Below are positions 32,201 to 43,007 of a stretch of DNA of 64,000 nt, piece by piece (position 1 is the first letter of the stretch; every line of letters begins with the position of its first letter). The position numbers were made by a program, and so were the translations under genes. The notes under the pieces are model-generated. The model saw only the letters and a program-made list of their open reading frames with translations. It ran no database searches and was not told the origin of the DNA. Source of the DNA: Astragalus membranaceus. Lineage: Eukaryota > Streptophyta > Magnoliopsida > Fabales > Fabaceae. Location of the stretch: contig CM076849.1 of assembly GCA_039519185.1 (NCBI GenBank), positions 76,305,621-76,369,620 on the forward strand. Reading direction: 5' to 3'.

Positions 32201-32435
32201 GATTCCTAAACCTATAAATATGCATTCATTGCTAGCATTAAAGACACACACTTTCCAATCCTCTCACTTGTAATTGACTCACTCACTGACTTGAGCGTCG
32301 GAGTGTCATTGCAGGTACCACCCCACCTCGGATCGGAGCATCAGCCCGGATTGACCAAGAACTCAAATACCCACTATATCGGATCGGACCTGGTATTCAA
32401 GATCGGATACCAAGTCAGGGTTACGGTATCGAACA
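32201..32435 (+). repeat. Shortened 3' LTR of the Gypsy remnant
   Basis: It repeats about 22492-22727 (ACCTATAAATAT, TTGAGCGTCGGAGTGTCATT, ...ATCGAACA). The U3 part is missing, with gag joined to it. Confidence 0.8.
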
Positions 32436-32440
32436 TAACT

Positions 32441-33940
32441 CAAGTAATTTTTTATAAACATCTTTTTCAATTTGACATTAAATGGACTCCGCCTCCTCCT
32501 GCACGTCAGCCCGGGATCCATGGCAATCGTCCACAACAAGCATTCAACGCTCATGGGCCACCTTCACACCATGCACCTACTGACATTGATGCGGCAATGC
32601 AAACTCTGTCTCTGAACGTTCCTGATGAGAATTGGTACATGACAGCCTCTCGAGGTACTCTCTCGTCCTATTTTAATTTGAGCAATAACAAAAATATTAT
32701 TATTGGAATTGGACATGAAATTCCAATTCGTGGGTATGGACAAACAACTTTATCACCTCCTCTCCCACCTTTAACCTTAAACAATGTCTTACATGCCCCT
32801 AAACTCATTAAAAACTTGATCTATGTACGTCGTTTGACAACTGACAATTTTGTGTCTATTGAGTTTGATCTTTTTGGGTTTTTTGTGAAGGATTTTCCGA
32901 CGGGGATGCCACTAATGAGATGTGATAGCACCGGGGATCTATATCCTATCACCACCACTCCATCAACCTTTGAAGCTCTTTCTTCCATTTTATGGCATAA
33001 CCGTTTGGGACACCCGGGAGCACCTGTTTTACGCTCCCTTAGGAATAATAAATTTATTGACTGTAAACAATCTTCTGGTTCTTCTGTTTGTCAATCTTGT
33101 GTTTTTGGGAAGCATGTTAAGTTGCCATTTTACTTTTCGAATTCTTCCACTACCAAACCTTTAGATATCATACATAGTGATTTGTGGACATCACCAATTT
33201 TAAGTTCTGCAGGTCATAAGTATTATATTCTTTTCTTGGATGACTACACTAATTTCTTATGGATATTTCCCATTGGAAGAAAATCCCAAGCTTATTCCAT
33301 TTTCTTGTGTTTTAGTGCATTCATTCAAACTCACTTTGAAAAGAATATCAAATATTTTCGGTGTGATAATGGGAAAGAATTCGATATATATTCAAACTCA
33401 TGGTATGGCATTTCACTTTTATTTCCCACATACCTCTCCACAAAATGGCAAAGCCGAACGTAAAATAAGAGCCATAAACAACTTGATCCGAACTCTCCTT
33501 GCCCATTCCTCTATGCCACCATCATTTTGGCATCATGCCCTCCACATGGCCACCTACCTCTTAAACATACTCCCAAGCAAGATACTCTCTAATTATTCCC
33601 CCACTCAATTGCTTTATCATAGGGATCCCTCTTACACGCACACATTTACGGGTTTTTGGGTGTTTGTGTTATCCTTTTTTCCCCTCCACCACAATAAACA
33701 AACTACAACCTCGTTCCACCCCTTGTGTCTTTTTGGGATACCCAAACAATCATAGAGGATATAAATGTTATGATTTGCCTAATGGGAAATTAATCATTTG
33801 TAGACATGTTATTTTTGATGAGTCCCAATTCCCATTTGCCAAGCTGCATACACTTCCATGTCACACCTATGATTTTTTGAATGAAGGCCTACATACTTTT
33901 TTGCATCACCACTTACATACTCAACCTACCTCAAACCATC
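32441..33940 (+). pseudogene. Copia polyprotein, left half (protease-integrase), broken
   Basis: The plus frame reads from gag-end sequence (WTPPPPARQPGIHG) into the protease region, where NWYM is followed directly by TASRGTLSSYF; the usual DTGATSH-like active-site block is absent. The integrase follows: WHNRLGHPG and CQSCVFGK (zinc site), HSDLWTSP and FRCDNGKEF (two catalytic D), then after a frame change near 33400 FYFPHTSPQNGKAERKIR (third acidic residue). Another frame change near 33660 precedes PCVFLGYPNNHRGYKCYD. The young Gypsy element interrupts it at 33941, after ...PTSNH. The right half is at 43008-44701. Confidence 0.9.
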
Positions 33941-35242
33941 TGATAGCCCCGCAAGTGCACGGGTCGTATCGCGTAATAAAAGAGTATCGGTCCACAGGGA
34001 GAGCCTAAGTGAATACCAATTGAATTTTTCAAAATTGATTAACTGAAAAGAAAGTGTTTTTGGAGAGAAGGAATATTTTAGCAAAGTCTACTCACTCATG
34101 ATCATTGTAGACAAAAGAGGAGAAAAGAAAATAAAAGAAGAAGACATAAAGTTAAATAGCGAGAAATAAAAGAAAGCGGTAAAGTGCAAAAATCATAAAT
34201 AGCGGAATTGTAAATGACAGGAAAGTAAATTGCTTGAAAAGTAAATTGCCAGTAATTTACTTGACTTGCCAGTAATTTACTTGACTTGCCAGTAGTTTAC
34301 TTGACTTGGAAATTTAAAGGGCAAAAAAGTAAATAACAAGGAAAATAAAAGAGCGGAAAAGTAAAGAGCGAGAAAGTAAAGAGCGAGAATTTAAATAGCA
34401 ATGAAAGTAAATGACTTGGAAAGTAAAAGGGCGAAAAAGTAAATAGCAGGGAAAATAAAAGCGGAAAAGTAAAGAGCGAAAAGTAAAGAGCGAGAAAGTA
34501 AAGAGCGAGAAATTAAAGGGCAATGAAAGTAAATGACTTGGAAAATAAATAGCAAGAATTTAAAGGGCAAGAAAGTAAATAAACAAGAATCATAAAAAGC
34601 ATGAAGAGTAAATTGAAGTCATGAATAATTAGAGAGCCTTTGTCATTGATTTTCTAACAAAATTCAAGCTTAGGTACAAGTGAGGATCAAGCCTCTATTT
34701 ATAGGAAAATATGAGGGGCAAAATGGTCCTAAAGAGGAAAAAGTGGCAAATCAAGTTGGCTAAGGTAGCCATCAAAAATATCCATCAACAAGTGGGCAAC
34801 AAGTGGGCAACAAGTGGGCAAAATATCCATCAGCAAGTGGGCAATTCGAATTCTGACTGTTCAGTCGAATTCTGGATAGCAGAGTTGAGGCACAGTCGAA
34901 ATCTGGGAAGCAGAAGCAGTCGAAGTCGAAATCTGGAAGATGCAGTCGAATTCTGGTAGATCCAGTCGAAATCTGGCCTGCTGAGACAGATGCTGTCGAA
35001 TTCTGAGAGATCTTGGTCGAATTCTGAGAGATCTTGGTCGAATTCTGAGAGATCTTGGTCGAATTCTGAGAGATCCAGTCGAATTCTGACCTGCTGAGAC
35101 TTTAAGCAGCCCAAATTGCTTCAAAATAAGACCTGAAGATAAAAAGTAAATATTTGCAGTAAAATAGAACAAAAATATAATTAAAATACTAAAAAGACTT
35201 AATAAAATAACTATTAAAAAGACTCTAAAAATAGACTTATCA
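33941..35242 (-). repeat. 3' LTR of the Athila-like element (1302 bases)
   Basis: It contains three copies of CTTGCCAGTAATTTACTTGA (34245-34305), many AGTAAAGAGCGAGAA-like words (34313-34580), and a 21-base tandem repeat (34993-35095). All are shared with the other LTR. Confidence 0.97.
34993..35095 (+). repeat. 21-base tandem repeat in LTR
   Basis: GTCGAATTCTGAGAGATCTTG occurs about four times in a row, preceded by looser copies of GTCGAAATCTGG from 34865. GAATTC and AGATCT are palindromic words. The same array is at about 42755-42857 in the other LTR. Confidence 0.9.
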
Positions 35243-36241
35243 AACTCCCCCACGCTTGAACCTTTGCTTGTCCTCAAGCAAAAAAAACAGTGTAAATCTT
35301 TAGGCCGATTCTGAAGGAAAATTATTTTCATATCGAAACCTTAAGTGAACTGCGGGGCAATTCTAACACTTTGGTTTGAGAGCTACTATTTTTGGGCTTC
35401 TTGTGGAATTTTGGGAGACAAATTTAAAGTATCAGTACTCTAGAGAGGATATCAATGTCATCATAGAACCGGTTCCCCAACATTCTTAAGCTTGGGTCCT
35501 CCATTTACTAAGACCGGGTCTCAAAGGAGGGTCTTTATACGTTGGGTATTCAAGCATTTTTCTTTTCTTTTTGATTTTATATGCTAACCATTTATTTTGA
35601 TATTTAAAATGCACTAACTTTTGCATTTTTGAATTGGTTTTGCAAATATACATTTTTTTTTTGAATACCCCAACTCAGACGTTTTTCTCCAGTAACCGCG
35701 CATCTAGTAAATGTCACCAAGAGAACCAGGTTACTAGTTTCTTTTCAGTCTCTCTATTTGTATTAATAACTGAAAATAGTCTCAATAGTGTGTGTGTGAA
35801 AAAGCCCTAGAAGTAGAAATCGAACCATGATACAATTTTGTTGTTCCCAACCAGTCCACCTAGATGATTGCTAATGAAAAATTGAAAAATTATTTTTGTC
35901 CAGAAAAGGCTTATCTAAAACATGCTTAAGGTTCACAAAGTTTCGCGATGGAGGGAGCAGATACAACTCAAAGTACAAAAAGGAAAAAAACTCGGTAAAG
36001 CAATAAAGACATTCCTAATAAAAGTAATAAAATACCCCCCCATGCTTGGACTAGGCATTGTCCTCAATGATTTTTCAAATAAGACAAAAGGGGTTAGGAG
36101 AGCTCACCTGGCTGTCTGGTTCAGGATACTCGGCCCTGGGGTATTTTATTTTTCAACAAATCGAAAAATACATTAAGCCGTGGGTTGCCTCCCACGCAGC
36201 GCTCTTTTAACGTCACTAGCTTGACGGTCAAAAAGAATTTT
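35243..36241 (-). other. 3' non-coding part of the Athila-like element
   Basis: On the minus strand, after the pol stop, GCGCTGCGTGGGAGGCAACC (near 36200) is a sequence type often found after pol in Athila-like elements. No ORF of env length is present. The purine tract CGTGGGGGAGTT is at 35243-35254, next to the 3' LTR. Confidence 0.75.
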
Positions 36242-39200
36242 TCAATTGGGATCATGTAGAACTAAACTAGTTCCTTTCTCAATTGGGTCACCAATTAAAT
36301 AATTTTTCAACCTTTGACCATTGACTTTAAACGATCCAGTTTTCTCGCTCCAGATCTCTACAGATCCGAAGGGGTAAACCTTACGGATTTCAAAAGGACC
36401 GGTCCATCTTGACTTTAATTTTCCTGGGAAAATTTTTAGTCTGGAGTTAAATAGTAAAACCAGATCACCCTCCTTGAATTCTCTACGAATAATACGCTTA
36501 TCATGCCAATTTTTTGTTCTTTCTTTGTAAAGTTTGGCATTCTCATAAGCATCCATTCGCAGTTCTTCCAATTCGTTTAGTTGGAGTTTTCTTTTTTCTC
36601 CGGCTAATTCCATGTTCAGGTTAAGGCGTTTAATTGCCCAGTAAGCTTTGTGCTCTAGCTCTACCGGAAGGTGGCAAGACTTCCCATAAATTAATTTGAA
36701 AGGAGTCATTCCTATGGGAGTTTTGTATGCAGTCCGATAAGCCCAGAGAGCATCATCAAGCTTTACCGACCAGTCTTTCCTTGAAGTCGAAACAGTTTTT
36801 TCTAAAATACTTTTAATTTCTCTGTTCGATACCTCAACTTGACCGCTTGTTTGAGGGTGATAAGGCGTTGCAATTTTGTGCCTTACTCCAAACTTTTGCA
36901 GTAACATTTCAAAATGTTTTGAGATGAAATGGGATCCTCCGTCGCTTATGACAACACGAGGGACCCCGAATCTTGGAAAAATTATTTTTTTGAAAAGTTT
37001 TATGACTACCTTTGCATCGTTTGTAGGAGAAGCAATGGCTTCGATCCATTTTGACACATAGTCAACGGCTACCAGAATATATTGGTTTCCAAAAGAAGAA
37101 GGAAACGGTCCCATGAAATCGATACCCCAGACGTCGAAAATTTCAACCTCTAAGATATTATTTAAGGGCATTTCATTTCTTTTTGAAATATTTCCGGTGC
37201 GTTGACACTGGTCGCATTTAGAAATGAATTGATGCGCGTCTTTAAAAAGGGACGGCCAATAAAAACCAGATTGAAGAATTTTCGTAGCAGTTTTTGAAGA
37301 ACTGGCATGGCCGCCATAGGAAGAAGAATGACAATGGTATAGAATGTTACTTACCTCTTCTTCCGGGATGCATCTTCTGAACACCCCATCAGCTCCCCTT
37401 TTAAAAAGCAGTGGCTCGTCCCAGTAATACTGTTTGAGATCATGGAAGAATTTCTTCTTCCGCTGATAATTTAAATCTGGGGGGAGTACTCCTGCTGCAA
37501 GGTAGTTTACAAAATCTGCATACCATGGTGCTTCAGATTTGATCAATGAGAAGAGTTGATCATCCAGAAATGTATCATTAAGCGGCAACTCTTCTTCTTT
37601 TGTTCCTTGTAGACGGGACAAATGATCAGCCACAACATTTTCAACGCCTTTTTTATCCCTTATTTCAAGATCAAATTCTTGTAGGAGTAAAACCCATCGG
37701 ATCAATCTCGGCTTGGCATCTTTTTTGTTTAACAAATATTTTATGGCCGAGTGATCAGAAAAAATGATGATTTTTGAACCTACCAGATATGATCGAAACT
37801 TATCGACGGCAAAAACTACCGCCAATAATTCTTTTTCAGTTGTGGCGTAATTCATTTGTGCCTCGTCTAAGGTCCTGCTTGCATAGTATATGGCATGCAA
37901 TTTTTTTTCTTTTCTTTGTCCCAGGACTGCCCCAACTGCATAGTCGCTTGCATCGCACATTATTTCGAACGGAAGATTCCAGTCTGGCGGCTGTATGATC
38001 GGGGCAGTAACTAAAGCCTTTTTCAACCTGTTAAAAGCTTCAAGACAAAGATCGTTAAAAATAAATGCTGCATCCTTAAGGAGCAGACTTGTCATAGGTT
38101 TTGAAATTTTTGAGAAGTCTTTTATGAACCGACGGTAGAAACCCGCATGGCCTAAAAAGCTTCTCACCTCTTTTACTGTGGTGGGAGGTAGCATTTTTTC
38201 AATCACTTCAATTTTTGCACGGCCTACCTCAATACCTCTGTGAGAAATTAAGTGCCCTAGGACAATTCCTTCATTAACCATGAAATGACACTTTTCCCAG
38301 TTTAGAACCAGGTTTACCTTCTCACATCTCTCTAAGACTTTTTCCAGATTGGCTAAACAGTTTTCAAAATTTGACCCATGGACGGAAAAATCATCCATAA
38401 ACACTTCCATTATGTTTTCAACAAAGTCTGAGAATATGGACATCATACACCTTTGAAAGGTAGCGGGAGCATTACATAGACCAAAGGGCATCCTTCTATA
38501 GGCATAAGTGCCAAAAGGACATGTGAAAGTTGTTTTTTCTTGGTCGCTAGGGTGGATGGGAATTTGGAAAAATCCCGAATAACCATCCAAATAGCAAAAA
38601 TGTGAGTGCCGCGCTAACCTTTCTAGCATTTGATCAATGAACGGGAGAGGGAAGTGATCTTTCCGGGTAGCTTTGTTAAGCTTTCTGTAATCAATACACA
38701 TTCTCCATCCCGTGATTGTCCTTGTGGAAATGCATTCATCCTTTTCGTTTTTAATAACTGTTAAGCCTCCCTTCTTAGGTACTACTTGAACAGGACTAAC
38801 CCACTTACTATCGGAAATAGGATATATTATCCCAGCATCAAGGAGTTTTAAAACTTCCTTTTTTACAACCTCTTTCATGTTTGGGTTTAATCTTCTTTGA
38901 TGCTCGATAGAAGGTTTATAGTCCTCTTCCAGTAGTATCCTGTGTATGCAGATTGACGGATTTATTCCCTTAATGTCCTCAATAGTATACCCTATGGCTT
39001 TGGGATACTTCTTGAGAACATTAAGCAAATTTTCAGTCTCATTTTGTTTCAAATTTGCATTTACAATTACTGGAAAAGTAGAATTAGGGCCAAGGAACTC
39101 ATACCTGAGAGATGATGGTAAGGGCTTCAGTTCTATTTTTGGTGTTTCTTTTGGGAGAGGTCGAGGTTTTTCCTCGCCCAAAGTTTCAGTACCCAATTCT

Positions 39201-41587
39201 TGTGATGGTGGATTTTCATCCAAAAGTTTTATGTAGAATTGGGTTTCCTCTGCTGCATTTGTATTTGTGTTGCCTAAAAGGCAATCTTCCAGACTATCTT
39301 GTGAAGATGATGCTAAAGAGCACTCTCGCACGCAATAGTCTACAATGTCAATCCTGCAGCATGAGTCTTTTACAGATGGACTTTTCATGAAGTTTGAAAC
39401 TTCAAACTCAACATTTTCATCCCCCACATTAAAAACCAACTTACCATTTTTAACGTCAATTATTGCCCCTGCAGTAGCTAAAAAAGGCCTCCCTAGAAGA
39501 ATAGGAATTTGGGAGTCTTCTTCAATTTCCATTACAACAAAGTCCACCGGTATAAAAGTTTGCCCTACCTTGATAGGGATATCCTCTAAGATTCCAGTGG
39601 GGTATTTAACGGAACGATCTGCCAACTGTATTGTCATTTTTGTGGGTTTAAGTTCGCCTATCCCTAGTCTATTGCAAAGAGAAAGAGGCATCAAACTTAC
39701 ACTGGCTCCTAGATCGCACATCGCTCTGTTTATAGTTTCACTTCCAATCACACAAGGTATGGAAAAACTACCTGGATCTTTGAGTTTTTGTGGCAGCTTG
39801 TTCTGGATAATTGCACTACATTCCTCTGTTAATGCAATCGTCTCATAGTCGTCTATTTTTCTTTTCTTGGACAAAATTTCTTTCAAAAATTTAGAATAAG
39901 ACGGCATTTGAGACAAAGCATCAGTGAAAGGAACGTTGATGTAAAGCTTTTTAAGCAAGTCGACAAACCTTTTGAATTGCTCGTCAATTTTGCTTTTTGC
40001 AAATCTTTGGGGGAAAGGAATGGGTGGTTTGTATGGTGGAGGGGGGATGTATGGTTCTTCTCTTTCTTTTTCTGGTTCTTTCCCTTTTTCTTTCTCTTCT
40101 AGCTCACCTGGTAAATTATGTTTTTCACTCACAGTTTTTTCTTGGTTTGCTCTTGGTTCCTCTAATTGTTTTCCGCTTCTAAGGGTGACGGCATTTATTT
40201 GGCCTTTTGGATTTTGCTCTGGTTGCCCAGGAAATACCCCTGAAGTCTTAGAGGATGAAGCTACCTGTGTTGCTACTTGAGTTATTTGATTTTCAAGCAT
40301 TTTATTATGAGTGGAAATAGAGTCGACTTTTGATACTAATTTGATAAGTGTGTCATTCAAATAACCAGTTTGATTTTTGAATTCTTCATTTTGTTTTGTT
40401 TGAGATGACACAAATTTTTCCATTAAAAATTCCAAGTTCGACTTTTGTGGGTTGTTTTGTGGGTTGTTAAAAACCCTTTGATTTTGAAAGACGGGAGGTG
40501 GTCTAGGTGCTGGATTGGGTGGAGGATTTTTATAAGAAAAATTTGGATGATTCCTCCATCCAGGATTATAAGTATTTGAAAACGGATCTTCCTTTTGAGC
40601 ATAATTAATATGCTCGTTTCCAGCACTAGATGCCTCAAGCTGGCATTCAGCTCCAATATGGCCAACAACCCCACATAATTCACATGGCGGAGTAATAGGA
40701 GAAGAAGTTTGTGAGACGACACTTACATTTAATTTTTCAAATTTTTGAAAAAGTGCGTCCACTTTTGAGGTAAGATGATCAACAACAGATATTTCATACT
40801 TACCTGGCTCTTTTGATGTGGCTGGCTTATTTGTTATGGCTCGCTCACTTGTCCACTGACAATGGTTTTGAGCCATATCTTCAACGAGTGCATAGGCTTC
40901 GGTAAAATTTTTGTTCATTAAAGCTCCACCTGCAGCTGCATCAACAGTCATTCTTGTTGCATATTGTAATCCATTATAAAAAGTGTGAACAACAAGCCAT
41001 TTCTCTAGTCCATGATGGGGGCATAGCCTTAACATTTCTTTGAAACGTTCCCAAGCATCATAAAGAGATTCCCCATCGTTTTGAGAAAATCGAGTAATTT
41101 GATTTCTCATTTGAGCTGTTTTACTCGGGGGAAAGAATTTAGTAAGAAAAGCTTGTTTCAGCTGGTTCCAGTTGGTAATGGATTCCGAAGGCAAAGAATG
41201 TAGCCATGCTCTAGCTCTATCCCTTAATGAAAAAGGGAAGAGTTTTAGTCTTATGGCATCCGGAGGTACCCCGTTTAATTTGAGAGTTCCACAGTATTCA
41301 AGAAAAATTGAAATATGAAGATTTGGGTCCTCCGTGGGAGAACCAGAAAATTGGTTTTGTTGTACCATCGAAAGCAGAGATGTTTTGAGTTCAAAATTAT
41401 TTGCTTCCACATTTGGATGTACAATGGCAGCCGATGGCTCTGCTGAAGGTGTTGCGTACTCTTTGAGAGCACGATTTTCATTAGCCGCCATTTGGTTATC
41501 GGAAATTTCTCTCCTCCTTCTATGTAAGAACCTTTCGATTTCGGGAATTTGTTGAACAGTTTCACCGAAACTTCTGGTTCTTCGCAT
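36242..41587 (-). CDS. Gypsy gag-pol polyprotein, intact, 1781 residues
   Basis: This is a single open frame with all Ty3/gypsy domains in order. Gag (residues about 70-250) includes RARAWLHSLPSESITNWNQL; the zinc knuckle CELCGVVGHIGAEC is near 302-315. An aspartic protease has CDLGASVSLMPLSLC near 622 and ILLGRPFLAT after it. The reverse transcriptase has GWRMCIDYRKLNKATRKDHF and the active site FMDDFSVHG near 1061. RNase H has CDASDYAVGAVLGQ near 1209 and ends ADHLSRL. The integrase has the HHCC zinc site (HCHSSSYGGH...CDQC, about 1417-1466), catalytic D near 1486 (GIDFMGPFP), D near 1545 (ISDGGSHF) and E near 1581 (SGQVEVSN). No stop or frameshift is seen. The D-L-G-A in protease replaces the usual D-S/T-G, as in many Athila-type elements. 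It copies and integrates the element; activity is inferred, not shown. Confidence 0.96.
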   Translation of the reverse strand: MRRTRSFGETVQQIPEIERFLHRRRREISDNQMAANENRALKEYATPSAEPSAAIVHPNVEANNFELKTSLLSMVQQNQFSGSPTEDPNLHISIFLEYCGTLKLNGVPPDAIRLKLFPFSLRDRARAWLHSLPSESITNWNQLKQAFLTKFFPPSKTAQMRNQITRFSQNDGESLYDAWERFKEMLRLCPHHGLEKWLVVHTFYNGLQYATRMTVDAAAGGALMNKNFTEAYALVEDMAQNHCQWTSERAITNKPATSKEPGKYEISVVDHLTSKVDALFQKFEKLNVSVVSQTSSPITPPCELCGVVGHIGAECQLEASSAGNEHINYAQKEDPFSNTYNPGWRNHPNFSYKNPPPNPAPRPPPVFQNQRVFNNPQNNPQKSNLEFLMEKFVSSQTKQNEEFKNQTGYLNDTLIKLVSKVDSISTHNKMLENQITQVATQVASSSKTSGVFPGQPEQNPKGQINAVTLRSGKQLEEPRANQEKTVSEKHNLPGELEEKEKGKEPEKEREEPYIPPPPYKPPIPFPQRFAKSKIDEQFKRFVDLLKKLYINVPFTDALSQMPSYSKFLKEILSKKRKIDDYETIALTEECSAIIQNKLPQKLKDPGSFSIPCVIGSETINRAMCDLGASVSLMPLSLCNRLGIGELKPTKMTIQLADRSVKYPTGILEDIPIKVGQTFIPVDFVVMEIEEDSQIPILLGRPFLATAGAIIDVKNGKLVFNVGDENVEFEVSNFMKSPSVKDSCCRIDIVDYCVRECSLASSSQDSLEDCLLGNTNTNAAEETQFYIKLLDENPPSQELGTETLGEEKPRPLPKETPKIELKPLPSSLRYEFLGPNSTFPVIVNANLKQNETENLLNVLKKYPKAIGYTIEDIKGINPSICIHRILLEEDYKPSIEHQRRLNPNMKEVVKKEVLKLLDAGIIYPISDSKWVSPVQVVPKKGGLTVIKNEKDECISTRTITGWRMCIDYRKLNKATRKDHFPLPFIDQMLERLARHSHFCYLDGYSGFFQIPIHPSDQEKTTFTCPFGTYAYRRMPFGLCNAPATFQRCMMSIFSDFVENIMEVFMDDFSVHGSNFENCLANLEKVLERCEKVNLVLNWEKCHFMVNEGIVLGHLISHRGIEVGRAKIEVIEKMLPPTTVKEVRSFLGHAGFYRRFIKDFSKISKPMTSLLLKDAAFIFNDLCLEAFNRLKKALVTAPIIQPPDWNLPFEIMCDASDYAVGAVLGQRKEKKLHAIYYASRTLDEAQMNYATTEKELLAVVFAVDKFRSYLVGSKIIIFSDHSAIKYLLNKKDAKPRLIRWVLLLQEFDLEIRDKKGVENVVADHLSRLQGTKEEELPLNDTFLDDQLFSLIKSEAPWYADFVNYLAAGVLPPDLNYQRKKKFFHDLKQYYWDEPLLFKRGADGVFRRCIPEEEVSNILYHCHSSSYGGHASSSKTATKILQSGFYWPSLFKDAHQFISKCDQCQRTGNISKRNEMPLNNILEVEIFDVWGIDFMGPFPSSFGNQYILVAVDYVSKWIEAIASPTNDAKVVIKLFKKIIFPRFGVPRVVISDGGSHFISKHFEMLLQKFGVRHKIATPYHPQTSGQVEVSNREIKSILEKTVSTSRKDWSVKLDDALWAYRTAYKTPIGMTPFKLIYGKSCHLPVELEHKAYWAIKRLNLNMELAGEKRKLQLNELEELRMDAYENAKLYKERTKNWHDKRIIRREFKEGDLVLLFNSRLKIFPGKLKSRWTGPFEIRKVYPFGSVEIWSEKTGSFKVNGQRLKNYLIGDPIEKGTSLVLHDPN

Positions 41588-41672
41588 TCGAGGGACAAGA
41601 GAAGAAAAAGTAAAAATAAAGGGAATAAAATTTCAGTCTAACCGGTTTCGAAAAACTTAATCAATATCACTG

Positions 41673-41692
41673 CCTCCCCGGCAACGGCGCCA
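41673..41692 (-). promoter_or_regulatory. Primer-binding site of the Athila-like element
   Basis: Minus-strand TGGCGCCGTTGCCGGGGAGG lies six bases inside the 5' LTR. It fits the 3' end of an Asp-tRNA, the primer reported for Athila-type elements. Confidence 0.85.
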
Positions 41693-41698
41693 AAAACT

Positions 41699-43002
41699 TG
41701 ATAGCCCCGCAAGTGCACGGGTCGTATCGCGTAATAAAAGAGTATCGGTCCACAGGGAGAGGCTAAGTGAATACCAATTTAATTTTTCAAAATTGATTAA
41801 CTGAAAAGAAAGTGTTTTTGGAGAGAAGGAATATTTTAGCAAAGTCTACTCACTCATGATCATTGTAGACAAAAGAGGAGAAAAGAAAATAAAAGAAGAA
41901 GACATAAAGTTAAATAGCGAGAAATAAAAGAAAGCGGTAAAGTGCAAAAATCATAAATAGCGGAATTGTAAATGACAGGAAAGTAAATTGCTTGAAAAGT
42001 AAATTGCCAGTAATTTACTTGACTTGCCAGTAATTTACTTGACTTGCCAGTAGTTTACTTGACTTGGAAATTTAAAGGGCAAAAAAGTAAATAACAAGGA
42101 AAATAAAAGAGCGGAAAAGTAAAGAGCGAGAAAGTAAAGAGCGAGAATTTAAATAGCAATGAAAGTAAATGACTTGGAAAGTAAAAGGGCGAAAAAGTAA
42201 ATAGCAGGGAAAATAAAAGAGCGGAAAAGTAAAGAGCGAAAAGTAAAGAGCGAGAAAGTAAAGAGCGAGAAATTAAAGGGCAATGAAAGTAAATGACTTG
42301 GAAAATAAATAGCAAGAATTTAAAGGGCAAGAAAGTAAATAAACAAGAATCATAAAAAGCATGAAGAGTAAATTGAAGTCATGAATAATTAGAGAGCCTT
42401 TGTCATTGATTTTCTAACAAAATTCAAGCTTAGGTACAAGTGAGGATCAAGCCTCTATTTATAGGAAAATATGAGGGGCAAAATGGTCCTAAAGAGGAAA
42501 AAGTGGCAAATCAAGTTGGCTAAGGTAGCCATCAAAAATATCCATCAACAAGTGGGCAACAAGTGGGCAACAAGTGGGCAAAATATCCATCAGCAAGTGG
42601 GCAATTCGAATTCTGACTGTTCAGTCGAATTCTGGATAGCAGAGTTGAGGCACAGTCGAAATCTGGGAAGCAGAAGCAGTCGAAGTCGAAATCTGGAAGA
42701 TGCAGTCGAATTCTGGTAGATCCAGTCGAAATCTGGCCTGCTGAGACAGATGCTGTCGAATTCTGAGAGATCTTGGTCGAATTCTGAGAGATCTTGGTCG
42801 AATTCTGAGAGATCTTGGTCGAATTCTGAGAGATCCAGTCGAATTCTGACCTGCTGAGACTTTAAGCAGCCCAAATTGCTTCAAAATAAGACCTGAAGAT
42901 AAAAAGTAAATATTTGCAGTAAAATAGAACAAAAATATAATTAAAATACTAAAAAGACTTAATAAAATAACTATTAAAAAGACTCTAAAAATAGACTTAT
43001 CA
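41699..43002 (-). repeat. 5' LTR of the Athila-like element (1304 bases)
   Basis: Near-identical to 33941-35242. The observed differences are GAGAGGCTAAG for GAGAGCCTAAG, CAATTTAATT for CAATTGAATT, and a 2-base GA gain near 42215. Confidence 0.97.
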
Positions 43003-43007
43003 CCATC

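Larger units (their letters stand above)
22386..32435 (+). mobile_element. Gypsy remnant split by a SIRE-type Copia element
   Basis: 5' LTR 22386-22727 (TGTTATGG...ATCGAACA) is followed by TTGGCGACCACAGTGGGAGG, in the place and style of a Gypsy primer-binding site. A partial gag reads on the plus strand up to the Copia insertion at 22910 and resumes at 31469. A shortened 3' LTR (32201-32435) repeats the last two thirds of the 5' LTR. Possible TSD GAACT/TAACT, 4 of 5. Everything from mid-gag to the U3 of the 3' LTR is missing, so the element is a deletion derivative. Confidence 0.8.
33941..43002 (-). mobile_element. Intact Athila-like Gypsy retrotransposon
   Basis: LTRs 33941-35242 and 41699-43002 (TGATAGCC...TTATCA) differ by eye at only two bases and one 2-base indel in about 1300. 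The TSD CCATC is perfect (33936-33940, 43003-43007). On the minus strand, the primer-binding site TGGCGCCGTTGCCGGGGAGG lies six bases inside the 5' LTR and fits the Asp-tRNA type known for Athila elements. A purine tract CGTGGGGGAGTT abuts the 3' LTR. One uninterrupted gag-pol frame fills 36242-41587. No env-like ORF is seen in 35256-36241. It is the youngest structure that can be dated here and splits an old Copia element. Confidence 0.97.

Noticed and set aside
34711..35331. Open frames in the Gypsy LTR, both strands, with repeated peptides such as LSEFDQD
   Set aside because: They arise from the 21-base tandem repeat and recur identically in the other LTR; LTRs do not code here.
38946..40280. 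Plus-strand ORFs of 60-170 residues opposite gag-pol
   Set aside because: They are antisense shadows of the intact minus-strand gag-pol frame.
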